DNA of 47,290 nucleotides from CAG-533 sp022779465 (GTDB taxonomy: Bacteria > Bacillota_I > Bacilli_A > RF39 > UBA660), in NCBI GenBank assembly GCA_022779465.1, contig JALFTB010000026.1:1-47290 (forward strand), read 5' to 3'. The notes beneath the pieces were generated by a model, which was not told the origin of the DNA, did no database searches, and saw nothing but the letters and a program-made list of their open reading frames with translations. Each line of letters begins with the position of its first letter. Position 1 is the first letter of the stretch. The translations under genes were made by a program, and so were the position numbers. Below are positions 24,898 to 32,995 of this stretch, in pieces.

Positions 24898-24931
24898 ATC
24901 GACATAATTTACTTATCAGATTTTCTATAAT
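24898..24931 (+). promoter_or_regulatory. spoIIGA promoter with a Spo0A-like box
   Basis: A perfect -10 TATAAT lies at 24926-24931. At 24898-24904 is ATCGACA, one mismatch from the inverted Spo0A box TTCGACA, directly before the poor -35 region (24903-24908). In Bacillus subtilis the spoIIG promoter likewise has Spo0A boxes abutting the -35. The site is short, so it is only suggestive. Confidence 0.35.
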
Positions 24932-24947
24932 ATAAAAGGTGATTAAA

Positions 24948-25715
24948 ATGACAATATATATAGATATAATCTTACTTATAAACTTTATTATAGATTTATT
25001 GTTACTTTTATCAGTTTCATTCTTACTTAAAAGAAGAGCATCCCTAACTAGAATAATTATTTCTTCATCTATTGCTTCCTTATCCACATTATTACTATTT
25101 GTTATCCACAATAATTTTCTTCTATTAATATATAAACTTTTAACAAGCATCATCATGATTATCATAACCTTTAAATATAATAACTTTCATTATTTTAAAG
25201 ATAATCTTATATATCTTTATATAATCAGTATAGTTTTAGGTGGAACTATCTACTTAATAAATAATCAAATATCTTCAATTAATAATGGTCTCATTTTTAC
25301 TTCAAATAATTTAAAAATAAATTTATTCTTACTTATAATAATTACTCCTATTATTATTTATAAATATCTTAAAACTACTAAAAACTATCAAATAACATAT
25401 TCTAATTATTATGACATAGACATATATTATAATGATTTATGCATAAAAGGAACTGCCTTTTTAGATACTGGTAATAACCTCAAAGATCCATATTTTAAAC
25501 GTCCTATTATCTTAATTAATAAAGAACTTATTAATGAGCCAGTTAAAACATTTTTAGTTCCCTATAGCGTCGTAAATAATCAAAAAGGCTTACTTGAAGT
25601 ATTTAGTCCTAAAAAAATAATTGTTAATAATAAAAAATGTAAGAAAACCTTACTAGGACTTTCAGATATCAATATAAATGGTATAAAAATAATCTTAAAC
25701 AAGGAGGCATTATGA
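24948..25715 (+). CDS. spoIIGA: SpoIIGA, pro-SigE processing aspartic protease
   Basis: Membrane protease that removes the pro-sequence of SigE in the mother cell. The 255-residue protein has five predicted membrane segments in its first ~150 residues, and a C-terminal soluble domain with AFLDTGNNLKDP, whose Asp173 belongs to the catalytic D-T/S-G motif. AAAGGTGAT sits before the ATG at 24948; the GTG at 24939 lies within that SD. The stop overlaps the sigE start as ATGA, so SpoIIGA and its substrate are co-translated. Confidence 0.93.
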   Translation: MTIYIDIILLINFIIDLLLLLSVSFLLKRRASLTRIIISSSIASLSTLLLFVIHNNFLLLIYKLLTSIIMIIITFKYNNFHYFKDNLIYLYIISIVLGGTIYLINNQISSINNGLIFTSNNLKINLFLLIIITPIIIYKYLKTTKNYQITYSNYYDIDIYYNDLCIKGTAFLDTGNNLKDPYFKRPIILINKELINEPVKTFLVPYSVVNNQKGLLEVFSPKKIIVNNKKCKKTLLGLSDININGIKIILNKEAL

Positions 25716-26407
25716 TTAGAAAAATAATCGATTATATCTTTAAATTATTAAAAATAGACAATACCTTATTATTTGTTGGAAGTACAGATGTCTTACCACC
25801 ACCTTTATCAAAAGAAGAAGAACTAGACTATGTTTTAAAAGCCCGTAATGGTGATATAGAAGCTCGTAATAAATTAATTGAACATAACTTAAGATTAGTT
25901 GTATTCTTAGCCAAAAAATATGAAAGCACTGGTTATGATTTAGAAGATCTAGTAAGTATTGGCTCAATAGGTCTTATTAAAGGAATTGAAACCTATAAAC
26001 CAGATAAAAATATTAAACTAGCTACATATTCATCAAGATGTATTGCCAACGAAATCTTAATGTATATTCGTAAAAATAAAAAAAGAAAAACTGAAGTTAG
26101 TCTAGAAGATGCTCTAAATTATGATGCTGAAGGTAATGAACTTCATTTAGAAGATATTCTCGGAACCGATGATAATATTATCTTTGATGAATTCTCATTT
26201 AAACTAGATAAAGAACTTTTAAAACAAGAACTAAAAAACTTAAATGACCGTGAAAAACAAATCATGACCTTAAGATATGGTTTAAATGAAACTGAAGAAT
26301 ATACTCAAAAAGAAGTAGCGGAAATGCTTGGTATTTCTCAATCTTATATATCCAGAATCGAAAAAAAGATTATTAAAAAATTAAAAACTCTCATGGAAAT
26401 AAATTAA
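25712..26407 (+). CDS. sigE: RNA polymerase sporulation sigma factor SigE
   Basis: Mother-cell sigma factor, 231 residues. An N-terminal pro-region of about 20 hydrophobic and basic residues precedes GSTDVLPPPLSKEEE, which matches the start of mature B. subtilis SigE (GSEALPPPL). Region 2 has NLRLVVFLAKKYE and DLVSIGSIGLIKG, and region 4 has EKQIMTLRYGL and ISQSYISRIEKK. The pro-region looks several residues shorter than in B. subtilis. It overlaps spoIIGA by four bases. It is followed by the SD-masking hairpin in front of sigG. Confidence 0.95.
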   Translation: MIRKIIDYIFKLLKIDNTLLFVGSTDVLPPPLSKEEELDYVLKARNGDIEARNKLIEHNLRLVVFLAKKYESTGYDLEDLVSIGSIGLIKGIETYKPDKNIKLATYSSRCIANEILMYIRKNKKRKTEVSLEDALNYDAEGNELHLEDILGTDDNIIFDEFSFKLDKELLKQELKNLNDREKQIMTLRYGLNETEEYTQKEVAEMLGISQSYISRIEKKIIKKLKTLMEIN

Positions 26408-26415
26408 TTTGAATA

Positions 26416-26460
26416 AAAAAAGCTTCATTTTCTCAATATATTTGAGAAAGGAGCTTTTTT
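26416..26460 (+). promoter_or_regulatory. Hairpin that masks the sigG ribosome binding site
   Basis: A two-part stem pairs 26416-26424 with 26452-26460 (outer) and 26429-26436 with 26442-26449 (inner, 8 bp), ending in six Ts. The sigG SD AAAGGAG (26447-26453) lies inside the 3' arm. It can act as a terminator of the spoIIGA-sigE transcript and hide the SD in any read-through. A similar stem-loop is described between sigE and sigG in B. subtilis, where sigG needs its own promoter. Confidence 0.7.
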
Positions 26461-26462
26461 AT

Positions 26463-27233
26463 TTGGCTAAGTATAAAGTGGAAATAAACGGAATAGACAC
26501 TAATAAATTAAAAGTATTAACTAATGATGAAATGATTACTTTATTTAAAGAATATCAAAAAGGAAATCAAGAAGCTAAAGAAGAAATAATTAATGGTAAC
26601 TTAAAATTAGTTCTCAGTATCATTAATAAATATAATAATGGTAAACATGACATGAATGATTTATTTCAAATTGGTTGTGTCGGGTTAATTAAAGCGGTTG
26701 ATAACTTTAGTTTAGAATATAATGTTCAATTCTCAACTTATGCAGTTCCCTTAATTATTGGTGAAGTAAAAAGATTTATTAGAGACTCTAGTACTGTAAG
26801 AATATCAAGAAGCATTAGAGATAATGCCTATCAAATTTTAAAATATAAAGATGAATATATGTTAAAACATGGCATTGAACCATCAAATCGTGAAATATGT
26901 GATAATTTAAATTTATCCGAATATGAACTTGCATCATCTCTAGAAAGTTTAATCGCACCCATGAGTTTATTTGATCCCATCTATAATGATGGTGGAGATA
27001 CTATCTATTTAATGGATCAAGTAAAAGACCCTAAAGTTAAAGAGCAAGATGATATCATCAGTTTAAGACATGCTCTAAAAGAAATAAATGAAAGAGAAGC
27101 TAAAATATTATATTCAAGATATATCTATGGTAAAACTCAAATGGAACTAGCAGATGACTTAGGAGTTTCCCAAGCTCAAATATCTCGAATTGAAAAAAGT
27201 GCTATTAGAAATGTTAAAAGACTCATGAAATAA
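26463..27233 (+). CDS. sigG: RNA polymerase sporulation sigma factor SigG
   Basis: Forespore sigma factor, 256 residues from a TTG start at 26463. The start is set by AAAGGAG 9 bases upstream and by the match of AKYKVEINGIDTNKL to the B. subtilis SigG N-terminus; the TTG at 26409 would add a meaningless leader. Region 2 has NGNLKLVLSIINKYNN and DLFQIGCVGLIKAVDNF, followed by STYAVPLIIGE. SLFDPIYNDGGD is a SigF/SigG family segment. A helix-turn-helix lies near the end. It directly follows sigE, as in Bacillus and Clostridium. Confidence 0.95.
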   Translation: MAKYKVEINGIDTNKLKVLTNDEMITLFKEYQKGNQEAKEEIINGNLKLVLSIINKYNNGKHDMNDLFQIGCVGLIKAVDNFSLEYNVQFSTYAVPLIIGEVKRFIRDSSTVRISRSIRDNAYQILKYKDEYMLKHGIEPSNREICDNLNLSEYELASSLESLIAPMSLFDPIYNDGGDTIYLMDQVKDPKVKEQDDIISLRHALKEINEREAKILYSRYIYGKTQMELADDLGVSQAQISRIEKSAIRNVKRLMK

Positions 27234-27261
27234 CATATAATTAATTGGTGATACTATGCTT

Positions 27262-27480
27262 ATGAGTGATTTACAACGTAAAGATATTATCAATATGACA
27301 ACCGGCAGCCGCATCGGAAAAATAATTGATATAGATGTAAATGAAGATGGTCTTATTAATAGTTTAATTGTAGGTGAACTTAAAATGATGAAAAGATTTA
27401 ATAATAGTAGTGAAACTAGAATATCCTTTAAACAAATAAAAACTATTGGTTCAGACGTAATACTTGTCGATTTACCATAA
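27262..27480 (+). CDS. ylmC: YlmC/YmxH-family PRC-barrel protein
   Basis: A 72-residue PRC-barrel-type protein of the YlmC/YmxH family, whose genes often follow sigG in Firmicutes. The core NMTTGSRIGKIIDIDVN followed by LIVGE and RISFKQIKTIGSDVILV is typical. GGTGAT at 27247-27252 suits the ATG at 27262 (9 bases) better than the one at 27256 (3 bases). The function of the family is unknown, and it is linked to sporulation only by its genome position. Confidence 0.85.
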   Translation: MSDLQRKDIINMTTGSRIGKIIDIDVNEDGLINSLIVGELKMMKRFNNSSETRISFKQIKTIGSDVILVDLP

Positions 27481-27492
27481 AATAAGTATAAT
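27464..27492 (+). promoter_or_regulatory. Promoter for lspA-rluD
   Basis: TTGTCG (27464-27469) and TATAAT (27487-27492) have a 17-base spacer. The promoter lies across the end of ylmC, before lspA. Confidence 0.6.
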
Positions 27493-27511
27493 ATAAGTAG
27501 TTGGTGATAAA

Positions 27512-27979
27512 ATGAAGAAAAAAATAATTTTAATAAGTATTATAGTTTTTATTTTAGATCAAATCTCAAAATACTTTATTCAAAATCTAATATCATTAAA
27601 TGCAAGTATTAAAGTAATTAAAAATTTCTTTTATTTAACTTATGTTCACAATGAAGGAGCAGCTTGGAGTTTATTTTTTAGACAAAGAATTTTCTTAATA
27701 GTTATTAGTATCTTTGCTTTATATATAATTTTTAAATATCTCAAAAACTTTACTCAAAATAAAAGAAATACAATCGCATTTGGCTTACTTATTGGTGGAA
27801 TAATAGGTAATTTCTTTGATAGAGTAGTATTTGGTTATGTTAAAGACTTTTTAGATTTTAGACTATTTAATTATAATTATCCCATTTTTAATTTAAGTGA
27901 TATTGCTATATTTTTTGGTGTAATACTAGTTATATATGCAATTATAAAAGGAGAAGACCATGAAGATGTTAGTAACTGA
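27512..27979 (+). CDS. lspA: Lipoprotein signal peptidase (signal peptidase II)
   Basis: Removes signal peptides from diacylglyceryl-prolipoproteins in the membrane. The 155-residue protein has four membrane helices and the family motifs FILDQISKYF, VHNEGAAWSL, GGIIGNFFDR and FNLSDIAI; the Asp residues in the last two are the catalytic pair. It overlaps the next gene by 20 bases. The lipoprotein encoded at 10446 is a likely substrate. Confidence 0.96.
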   Translation: MKKKIILISIIVFILDQISKYFIQNLISLNASIKVIKNFFYLTYVHNEGAAWSLFFRQRIFLIVISIFALYIIFKYLKNFTQNKRNTIAFGLLIGGIIGNFFDRVVFGYVKDFLDFRLFNYNYPIFNLSDIAIFFGVILVIYAIIKGEDHEDVSN

Positions 27980-28850
27980 TGATAACATAAGAATTGATAA
28001 GTATTTGACAACACAAACAGAGTATTCAAGAAGTACTATTCAAAAAATGATTGAATCAAATAATATTTTAGTTAACAATAAACCTACTAAAAGTAATTAT
28101 ATTTTAAGAAATAATGATGAAATAACTATTGATGAAAATTTTAATGAAGAAACTGACATTGAACCGGAAAATATTAAATTAGATATTATCTATGAAGATA
28201 ATGATTTAATGGTAATTAATAAACCATCAGGTATGGTAGTTCATCCTGGTAATGGTAATACATCTCATACATTAGTAAATGCTCTTATGGGATATACCAG
28301 TAATTTAAGTAATACTAATGGTGAATTTAGACCAGGCATCGTTCATCGTATTGATAAGGATACTAGTGGTATTATCATTGTTGCTAAAAATAATAAAGCT
28401 CATGAATTATTAGCAGAAGGCTTTAAAAATAAAACAATCAAAAGAGAGTATACCGCTCTTTTAATTGGTGAACTTCCAACTGAAACAGCAACCATTGATG
28501 CTCCCATTGGTAGAGATAAAGAAGAAAGAAAAAGAATGTGTGTTACCCCAGATAACTCTAAACATGCAGTAACCCACTTAAATGTCCTAAAAAGATATAA
28601 AGGTTATACCTTAGTAAATCTATCTTTAGAAACAGGTAGAACCCATCAAATAAGAGTTCATATGAAATATATTGGTTATCCAGTATATAATGATCCAGTG
28701 TACACCAATATGAAAACAACTCCATTTGGTCAATTCTTACATTCAAGAAGCGTTGATTTTATTCAGCCCATCACTAAAGAAAAACTTCACTTTGAAGCCC
28801 CATTACCAACCGAATTCCAAGAATTTATAGATAACCTGGAAAGTAGATAA
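27960..28850 (+). CDS. rluD: RluA/RluD-family 23S rRNA pseudouridine synthase
   Basis: Converts uridine to pseudouridine in rRNA. The 296-residue protein has an N-terminal S4 RNA-binding domain (about 5-70) and the catalytic HRIDKDTSG near residue 128, whose Asp is the nucleophile. The fold continues with TGRTHQIRVHM. AAAAGGAG precedes its ATG inside lspA, giving a 20-base overlap; lspA followed by an rluD-type gene is a standard Firmicutes order. The specific position modified cannot be known from the sequence. Confidence 0.92.
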   Translation: MKMLVTDDNIRIDKYLTTQTEYSRSTIQKMIESNNILVNNKPTKSNYILRNNDEITIDENFNEETDIEPENIKLDIIYEDNDLMVINKPSGMVVHPGNGNTSHTLVNALMGYTSNLSNTNGEFRPGIVHRIDKDTSGIIIVAKNNKAHELLAEGFKNKTIKREYTALLIGELPTETATIDAPIGRDKEERKRMCVTPDNSKHAVTHLNVLKRYKGYTLVNLSLETGRTHQIRVHMKYIGYPVYNDPVYTNMKTTPFGQFLHSRSVDFIQPITKEKLHFEAPLPTEFQEFIDNLESR

Positions 28851-28863
28851 TTCTACTTTTTTA
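28840..28863 (+). terminator. Intrinsic terminator after rluD
   Basis: An 8-bp stem (AAAGTAGA with TCTACTTT, 28840-28847 and 28852-28859) leads into Ts and overlaps the gene end. Confidence 0.78.
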
Positions 28864-28927
28864 TTCTCTTTACTAAAATAGTAAATTGTTATAAAATATA
28901 TATATTAAGTAAAAAGGCAGGAGTATT

Positions 28928-30052
28928 ATGAGCACATTAGTAGATAAGAAAGATGAAATAGTTATGCGACTTGTTCATTATTTTATTACAGAAGAAAACT
29001 ATCAACCAATTATAGTAAACGGAGTAAAAAATGAAATATGGTTAGAAAACTTAAATGCAAATTATAAAGTTATAAGAATAAATTCTAATTATATCCATAA
29101 TGAAGAACAATTAAAATTTGATAATTTTAAAATAAAAAATGTTACTAAACAAATCAAAAAGAAAACATTATCATTTAAATTAAAAACATTAAATATTTTA
29201 TTAGATTTAAATGATAATATTCCTTTAAAAGAAGATAAGTTAATTGATAATTATAAAGTTGACTCACTAAAAGATATTAGACAAGATGATAATTTAGCTG
29301 GCTTATTCCCTAAATTAAAAACTATGACTTTAAAGAAAACTGATGATGTTGAAAACTTTATTAAATTAACTAACGATATTAATGAAAAAAGTGAAGCAGA
29401 TAATAAAGAATATGAAAGAATATTTAAACCTAAAAGAATTGTTATAACTAATATTTTAGTAGTACTTAATATTATTATGTTTGCTTTAACTATGACAATC
29501 CCTAAATTAGCAAATATGTTTATTTTAGACCCGAATGCTGTTAGAAATGGAGAAGTATACAGATTATTAACTTCAACATTTATGCATGCTAGTATCTTAC
29601 ATTTAGTATTTAATATGTATGCTTTATCTATTATAGGTAAACAAGTTGAAACCTTCTTAGGTAAACCTAAATTCTTATTAGTATACTTATTTAGTGGCTT
29701 AACTGGTTCATTATTATCATGCGCTATTACCAATAGTTATAGTTTAGGAGCATCAGGAGCCATCTTTGGTTTAATGGGGTCACTTTTATATTTTGGTTAT
29801 CATTATCGTTTATATTTAGGTAGTGTCTTATTAGGTCAAATAGTTCCCGTTATTGTTATTAACTTAGTTATAGGTTATATTACCCCAAGTATTGATAATG
29901 CTGCTCATATTGGTGGGTTAGTTGGTGGTTTATTCATATCAATGGCATTAGGAGTTAATAAAGATGATGAAAGAAGTTCTAAAGTAAATGGAATAATTAC
30001 TAGCTTAATATTATTACTATTCTTAATTTATTTAGTATTTTTTACCAAATAA
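28928..30052 (+). CDS. Rhomboid intramembrane serine protease with cytoplasmic N-terminal domain (GluP-like)
   Basis: A 374-residue protein. The first ~165 residues form a soluble alpha/beta domain, as in GluP/YqgP. The C-terminal half is a six-helix rhomboid: TSTFMHASILHLVFNMYAL carries the HxxxN motif, the catalytic serine is in GASGAIFG, and the catalytic His is in AAHIGGLVGG. GGCAGGAG is the SD. It appears monocistronic, ending in a terminator. Rhomboids cut membrane proteins; the substrate is unknown. Confidence 0.9.
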   Translation: MSTLVDKKDEIVMRLVHYFITEENYQPIIVNGVKNEIWLENLNANYKVIRINSNYIHNEEQLKFDNFKIKNVTKQIKKKTLSFKLKTLNILLDLNDNIPLKEDKLIDNYKVDSLKDIRQDDNLAGLFPKLKTMTLKKTDDVENFIKLTNDINEKSEADNKEYERIFKPKRIVITNILVVLNIIMFALTMTIPKLANMFILDPNAVRNGEVYRLLTSTFMHASILHLVFNMYALSIIGKQVETFLGKPKFLLVYLFSGLTGSLLSCAITNSYSLGASGAIFGLMGSLLYFGYHYRLYLGSVLLGQIVPVIVINLVIGYITPSIDNAAHIGGLVGGLFISMALGVNKDDERSSKVNGIITSLILLLFLIYLVFFTK

Positions 30053-30078
30053 AATCACATATATATATGTGGTTTTTT
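30051..30078 (+). terminator. Intrinsic terminator after the rhomboid gene
   Basis: AAATCACATATATATATGTG forms an imperfect stem with one G-T pair that ends in seven Ts. Confidence 0.75.
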
Positions 30079-30117
30079 TCTTATTAAAATGATATATTTA
30101 TAATAGGAAGTGAGATA

Positions 30118-31179
30118 ATGACAAAAAGTAGTGTGGCTGTTGACCATAAATGTCCATCTTGTAATGCACCATTAATATTTAATCCTAAAAGTCAAAAATG
30201 GAAATGTGATTATTGTGGTCAACAATTTGAGTTAAAAGATTTAAAAAATAATCAAGAAAAATATCAAAATAATGAATCAAAATCAGAAGAGAATAATAAG
30301 TATGATTTATATCGTTGTCCAGATTGTGGAGCAGAAATCATAACTGATACAAATACAACTGCAACATTCTGTGTATATTGTAAAAATACCGCCATTATAA
30401 AATCAAGATTAGAAGGTAAATTTGAACCAGAAGTAATGATTCCCTTTAATAAAACCATAGATGATGCCAAAGAAGCATTTAAAAAAGTTGGTAAAAACCA
30501 CCCCTTAATGCCAAAAAGTTTTAGTAGTGAAAAAAATATTTCTGAAATAAGAGGAATCTATATTCCATTTTGGTTATTCTCATGTATTTCAAATGGTGGA
30601 ATAACCGCAAAAGCAACAGATATAAAAGTTTGGCACAGTGGAAACTATCGTTATACCAAAACTGATGTTTATGAAATAATTAAAGAAGCAAATTGTAAAA
30701 TAGATAGAGTACCAAATGATGGATCTTTAAAATTTGATGATGCTACCATGAATTCAATTGAACCATTTGATTATTCTAAGGCTGTCCCTTTTAATTATTC
30801 ATATCTATCAGGTTTCTTAGCTGAAAAGTATGATGTCGAGTCATCTGATGCTCAAGCAATTGCTGTAGAAAGAATGAAAAATACTATTCAAGAAAAACTT
30901 AAAAATAAAATAGTTGGATACGATTCAGTTATCATAACAAGTGATAATATCAACTTTTCTGAATTAAAAAAAGAATATGCTTTATTACCAGTTTACTTAT
31001 TAAATATTAAATACAAAGATAAAACATATACCTTTGCTATGAATGGCCAATCAGGAAAATTAATAGGTAACATGCCAGTATCTGTTTCTAAAGCTATTAT
31101 TGCTTTCTTATCTATAGGTTTAATTGTATTTGCTATTAGCTATGCCATATTCTATTTCTTCATAAGGAGTAATGTATAA
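30118..31179 (+). CDS. Membrane protein with N-terminal TFIIB-like zinc ribbons
   Basis: A 353-residue protein with two zinc ribbons: CPSCNAPLIF then CDYCGQQF (about residues 12-41), and CPDCGAEI then CVYCKNTA (about 67-93). A ~200-residue globular region follows, with MIPFNKTIDDAKEAFKK and IPFWLFSC, and a final hydrophobic segment near residues 325-350. It is translated together with the TPM-domain gene: the last base of its TAA is the first base of the next ATG. Proteins of this type commonly neighbour TPM proteins in Firmicutes. The function is unknown. Confidence 0.7.
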   Translation: MTKSSVAVDHKCPSCNAPLIFNPKSQKWKCDYCGQQFELKDLKNNQEKYQNNESKSEENNKYDLYRCPDCGAEIITDTNTTATFCVYCKNTAIIKSRLEGKFEPEVMIPFNKTIDDAKEAFKKVGKNHPLMPKSFSSEKNISEIRGIYIPFWLFSCISNGGITAKATDIKVWHSGNYRYTKTDVYEIIKEANCKIDRVPNDGSLKFDDATMNSIEPFDYSKAVPFNYSYLSGFLAEKYDVESSDAQAIAVERMKNTIQEKLKNKIVGYDSVIITSDNINFSELKKEYALLPVYLLNIKYKDKTYTFAMNGQSGKLIGNMPVSVSKAIIAFLSIGLIVFAISYAIFYFFIRSNV

Positions 31180-32063
31180 TGAAAAAAATATTTGTTTTAT
31201 TGATCTCACTCTTTCTTTTAGTATTACCAGTATATGCTTCAACTAATACATACTCAAGAACAACAACTGATTTAAAAGTACCTAAAAAAATAAAATATAA
31301 ATCTTCAATGGAACATAATGTTCTTTTAACACCTTCAGTTAATGCCAATGAAAAAATATATGACTTTGCAGAACTTTTAACGGAAGAAGAAGAAAAACAA
31401 TTATATGACAAAGTTAAAGAATTTATAGCTAATACTAACTTAGATTTAGCAATCGTAACCATTAATACAAATGTTAAAGATTCCACCCAAGAATATGCTG
31501 ACGATTTTTATGATTATAATGACTTTTCCATTGATGGATTAGCATTTGTTATTGATATGCAAAATAGAATATTTTATATTTCTACTGCCGGTAAAGCAAT
31601 GCTTTATTATGACGATTATCGTATTGAATATATCTTATCAGCATTAGATCAAGAAATGTACAATCATGAATACTTTAATGCTTGCAATACTTTAATATCA
31701 CAATTAACCGAATATTATAATAATGGCTTTTCCGATAATGCTGATAAATATGTTGTAATAGGTACTCAAATATATCGTAAAACCCCATATTTATTATTAT
31801 CAATAATTGCGGTAGTAAGTGCTACAATTGGAACTTTAATTTTAGCTTTACGTAATAAAAAAATTAAATTAGCAACCAACTCAAATGATTATTTTGATAA
31901 CAAATCTTTTGAAATAACTAAAGACACTAAAGAGTTTATTTCATCAAATACTAGCAGAGTTTATATTCCTCCAGCAGATTCTGGTGGAGGAGGATCATCT
32001 GGCGGTGGTTTCCACTCTGGAAGTTCTGGTTCCAGCCATGGTGGTGGCGGCCATAGATTCTAA
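31179..32063 (+). CDS. TPM-domain membrane protein with glycine-rich tail (YgcG-type)
   Basis: A 294-residue protein with an N-terminal signal or membrane segment (about 3-20), then an extracytoplasmic TPM domain (about 55-185) with IYDFAELLTEEEEKQLYDKV. A membrane helix follows near 205-225. The C-terminal tail is rich in Gly, Ser and His, ending SSHGGGGHRF, typical of YgcG-like TPM proteins. These are thought to help protein quality control or photosystem repair elsewhere; the role here is unknown. It is co-translated with the zinc-ribbon protein before it. Confidence 0.78.
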   Translation: MKKIFVLLISLFLLVLPVYASTNTYSRTTTDLKVPKKIKYKSSMEHNVLLTPSVNANEKIYDFAELLTEEEEKQLYDKVKEFIANTNLDLAIVTINTNVKDSTQEYADDFYDYNDFSIDGLAFVIDMQNRIFYISTAGKAMLYYDDYRIEYILSALDQEMYNHEYFNACNTLISQLTEYYNNGFSDNADKYVVIGTQIYRKTPYLLLSIIAVVSATIGTLILALRNKKIKLATNSNDYFDNKSFEITKDTKEFISSNTSRVYIPPADSGGGGSSGGGFHSGSSGSSHGGGGHRF

Positions 32064-32091
32064 AAAAAGACATTCAAACGAATGTCTTTTT
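32064..32091. terminator. Bidirectional terminator between the TPM gene and lexA
   Basis: A 12-bp perfect stem (32064-32075 with 32080-32091, loop AAAC) has As on the left and Ts on the right, serving both convergent genes. Confidence 0.85.
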
Positions 32092-32710
32092 AAAATTTAC
32101 GATATAAACCAATCGCTTTGCCTAAAATAGTACATGTAGGTAATATAATAGGGGCCATTGTATCATTTTCTGGTTGTAATCTAATATGATCTTCTTCTTT
32201 ATAAAAAGTCTTTAAAGTAACTTCATTTTCCATTGTCATAGCTACAACAATATCACCATTTCTTGCAACTCTTTGTTTTTGAATAATAACAATGTCACCA
32301 TCAAATATACCAGCATTAATCATACTTTCACCCGAAACCTTTAAAGTAAAAATGGTTTCTTTAGCTGGAATTAAACTAGCTGGTAAAGTAAAAAACTCAT
32401 TGGGATTTTCTATTGCTTCAATTGGAGTACCAGCTGTAACTTTACCTAAAAGAGGAACCTTAACTAATTCTTCATTCTTAGGCATAAATTCATTTTCACC
32501 ATTAACTTCAATAGTTCTAAATTTAGATTTAGTTTTAGAAATAGCACCTTTAAGTTCTAATTGTTTTAAATGAGTGTGAACAGTAGCCGGACTAGATAAA
32601 CCTAAACCAGCACATATTTCTCTAACAGATGGTGGAAAACCATACTGTACAATATATTTTTTAATAAATGTTAATACTTCTTTTTGTTTTTTAGTTAGCT
32701 TTTCATTCAT
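32090..32710 (-). CDS. lexA: LexA repressor of the SOS response
   Basis: Represses DNA-damage genes and cleaves itself when RecA is activated. The 206-residue protein has an N-terminal winged helix (SVREICAGLGLSSPATVHTH) and the cleavage site VTAG (Ala93-Gly94). The catalytic Ser129 is in SGESM and Lys167 in EVTLKTF. AGGAGG precedes its ATG. It is transcribed divergently from a small membrane peptide gene, and the spacer between them holds a LexA box. Confidence 0.97.
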   Translation of the reverse strand: MNEKLTKKQKEVLTFIKKYIVQYGFPPSVREICAGLGLSSPATVHTHLKQLELKGAISKTKSKFRTIEVNGENEFMPKNEELVKVPLLGKVTAGTPIEAIENPNEFFTLPASLIPAKETIFTLKVSGESMINAGIFDGDIVIIQKQRVARNGDIVVAMTMENEVTLKTFYKEEDHIRLQPENDTMAPIILPTCTILGKAIGLYRKF

Positions 32711-32730
32711 TTAACATGCCTCCTATATTG

Positions 32731-32759
32731 ATATTAACACACGAACTGTAAAAAGTCAA
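32731..32759 (-). promoter_or_regulatory. lexA promoter
   Basis: On the minus strand, TTGACT (32759-32754) and TAATAT (32736-32731) are separated by 17 bases. Its -35 overlaps a weak LexA-like site, CAAACATTTGTTTC (32757-32770). Confidence 0.6.
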
Positions 32760-32779
32760 ACATTTGTTTCTAAAATATA

Positions 32780-32809
32780 TTGACTGCGAATAATTGTTCG
32801 TGATATTAT
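32780..32809 (+). promoter_or_regulatory. SOS promoter with LexA box between -35 and -10
   Basis: TTGACT (32780-32785) and an extended -10 TGA-TATTAT (-10 at 32804-32809) flank CGAATAATTGTTCG (32787-32800). That site matches the Gram-positive LexA box CGAAC-N4-GTTCG with one mismatch. Its place in the promoter spacer would block RNA polymerase until LexA is cleaved. Confidence 0.85.
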
Positions 32810-32834
32810 AAATGTGCAGTAAGGAGATGTTGTT

Positions 32835-32981
32835 ATGATAACAAAATTAAATGATTATAAAGGAGTGATTATTTTCTATATCCTCCTTGCATTAATCTTA
32901 ATGGGAATGGGCATGCGTAACAAACAAATTGATGCTCATTCTTCTAATCAATTTAGCCAAAATTATCAAATTAATTATTAA
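32835..32981 (+). CDS. SOS-controlled small membrane peptide, candidate cell-division inhibitor
   Basis: A 48-residue peptide, too short for normal gene finding. It has one strongly hydrophobic helix (VIIFYILLALILMGMGM, about residues 11-27), a short basic turn (RNKQ) and a polar tail of Asn, Gln and Ser. AAGGAG lies 8 bases before the ATG, and the upstream promoter carries a LexA box. Position and type resemble YneA, which is divergent from lexA in Bacillus and inhibits division during SOS. It lacks the LysM domain of YneA and is nearer to SidA of Caulobacter in design. The function is inferred from context. Confidence 0.75.
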   Translation: MITKLNDYKGVIIFYILLALILMGMGMRNKQIDAHSSNQFSQNYQINY

Positions 32982-32995
32982 TATTAATTATTTTA

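Noticed and set aside
32757..32770. Second LexA box (CAAACATTTGTTTC)
   Set aside because: Three mismatches to CGAAC-N4-GTTCG; kept only as a weak note, because it overlaps the lexA -35.
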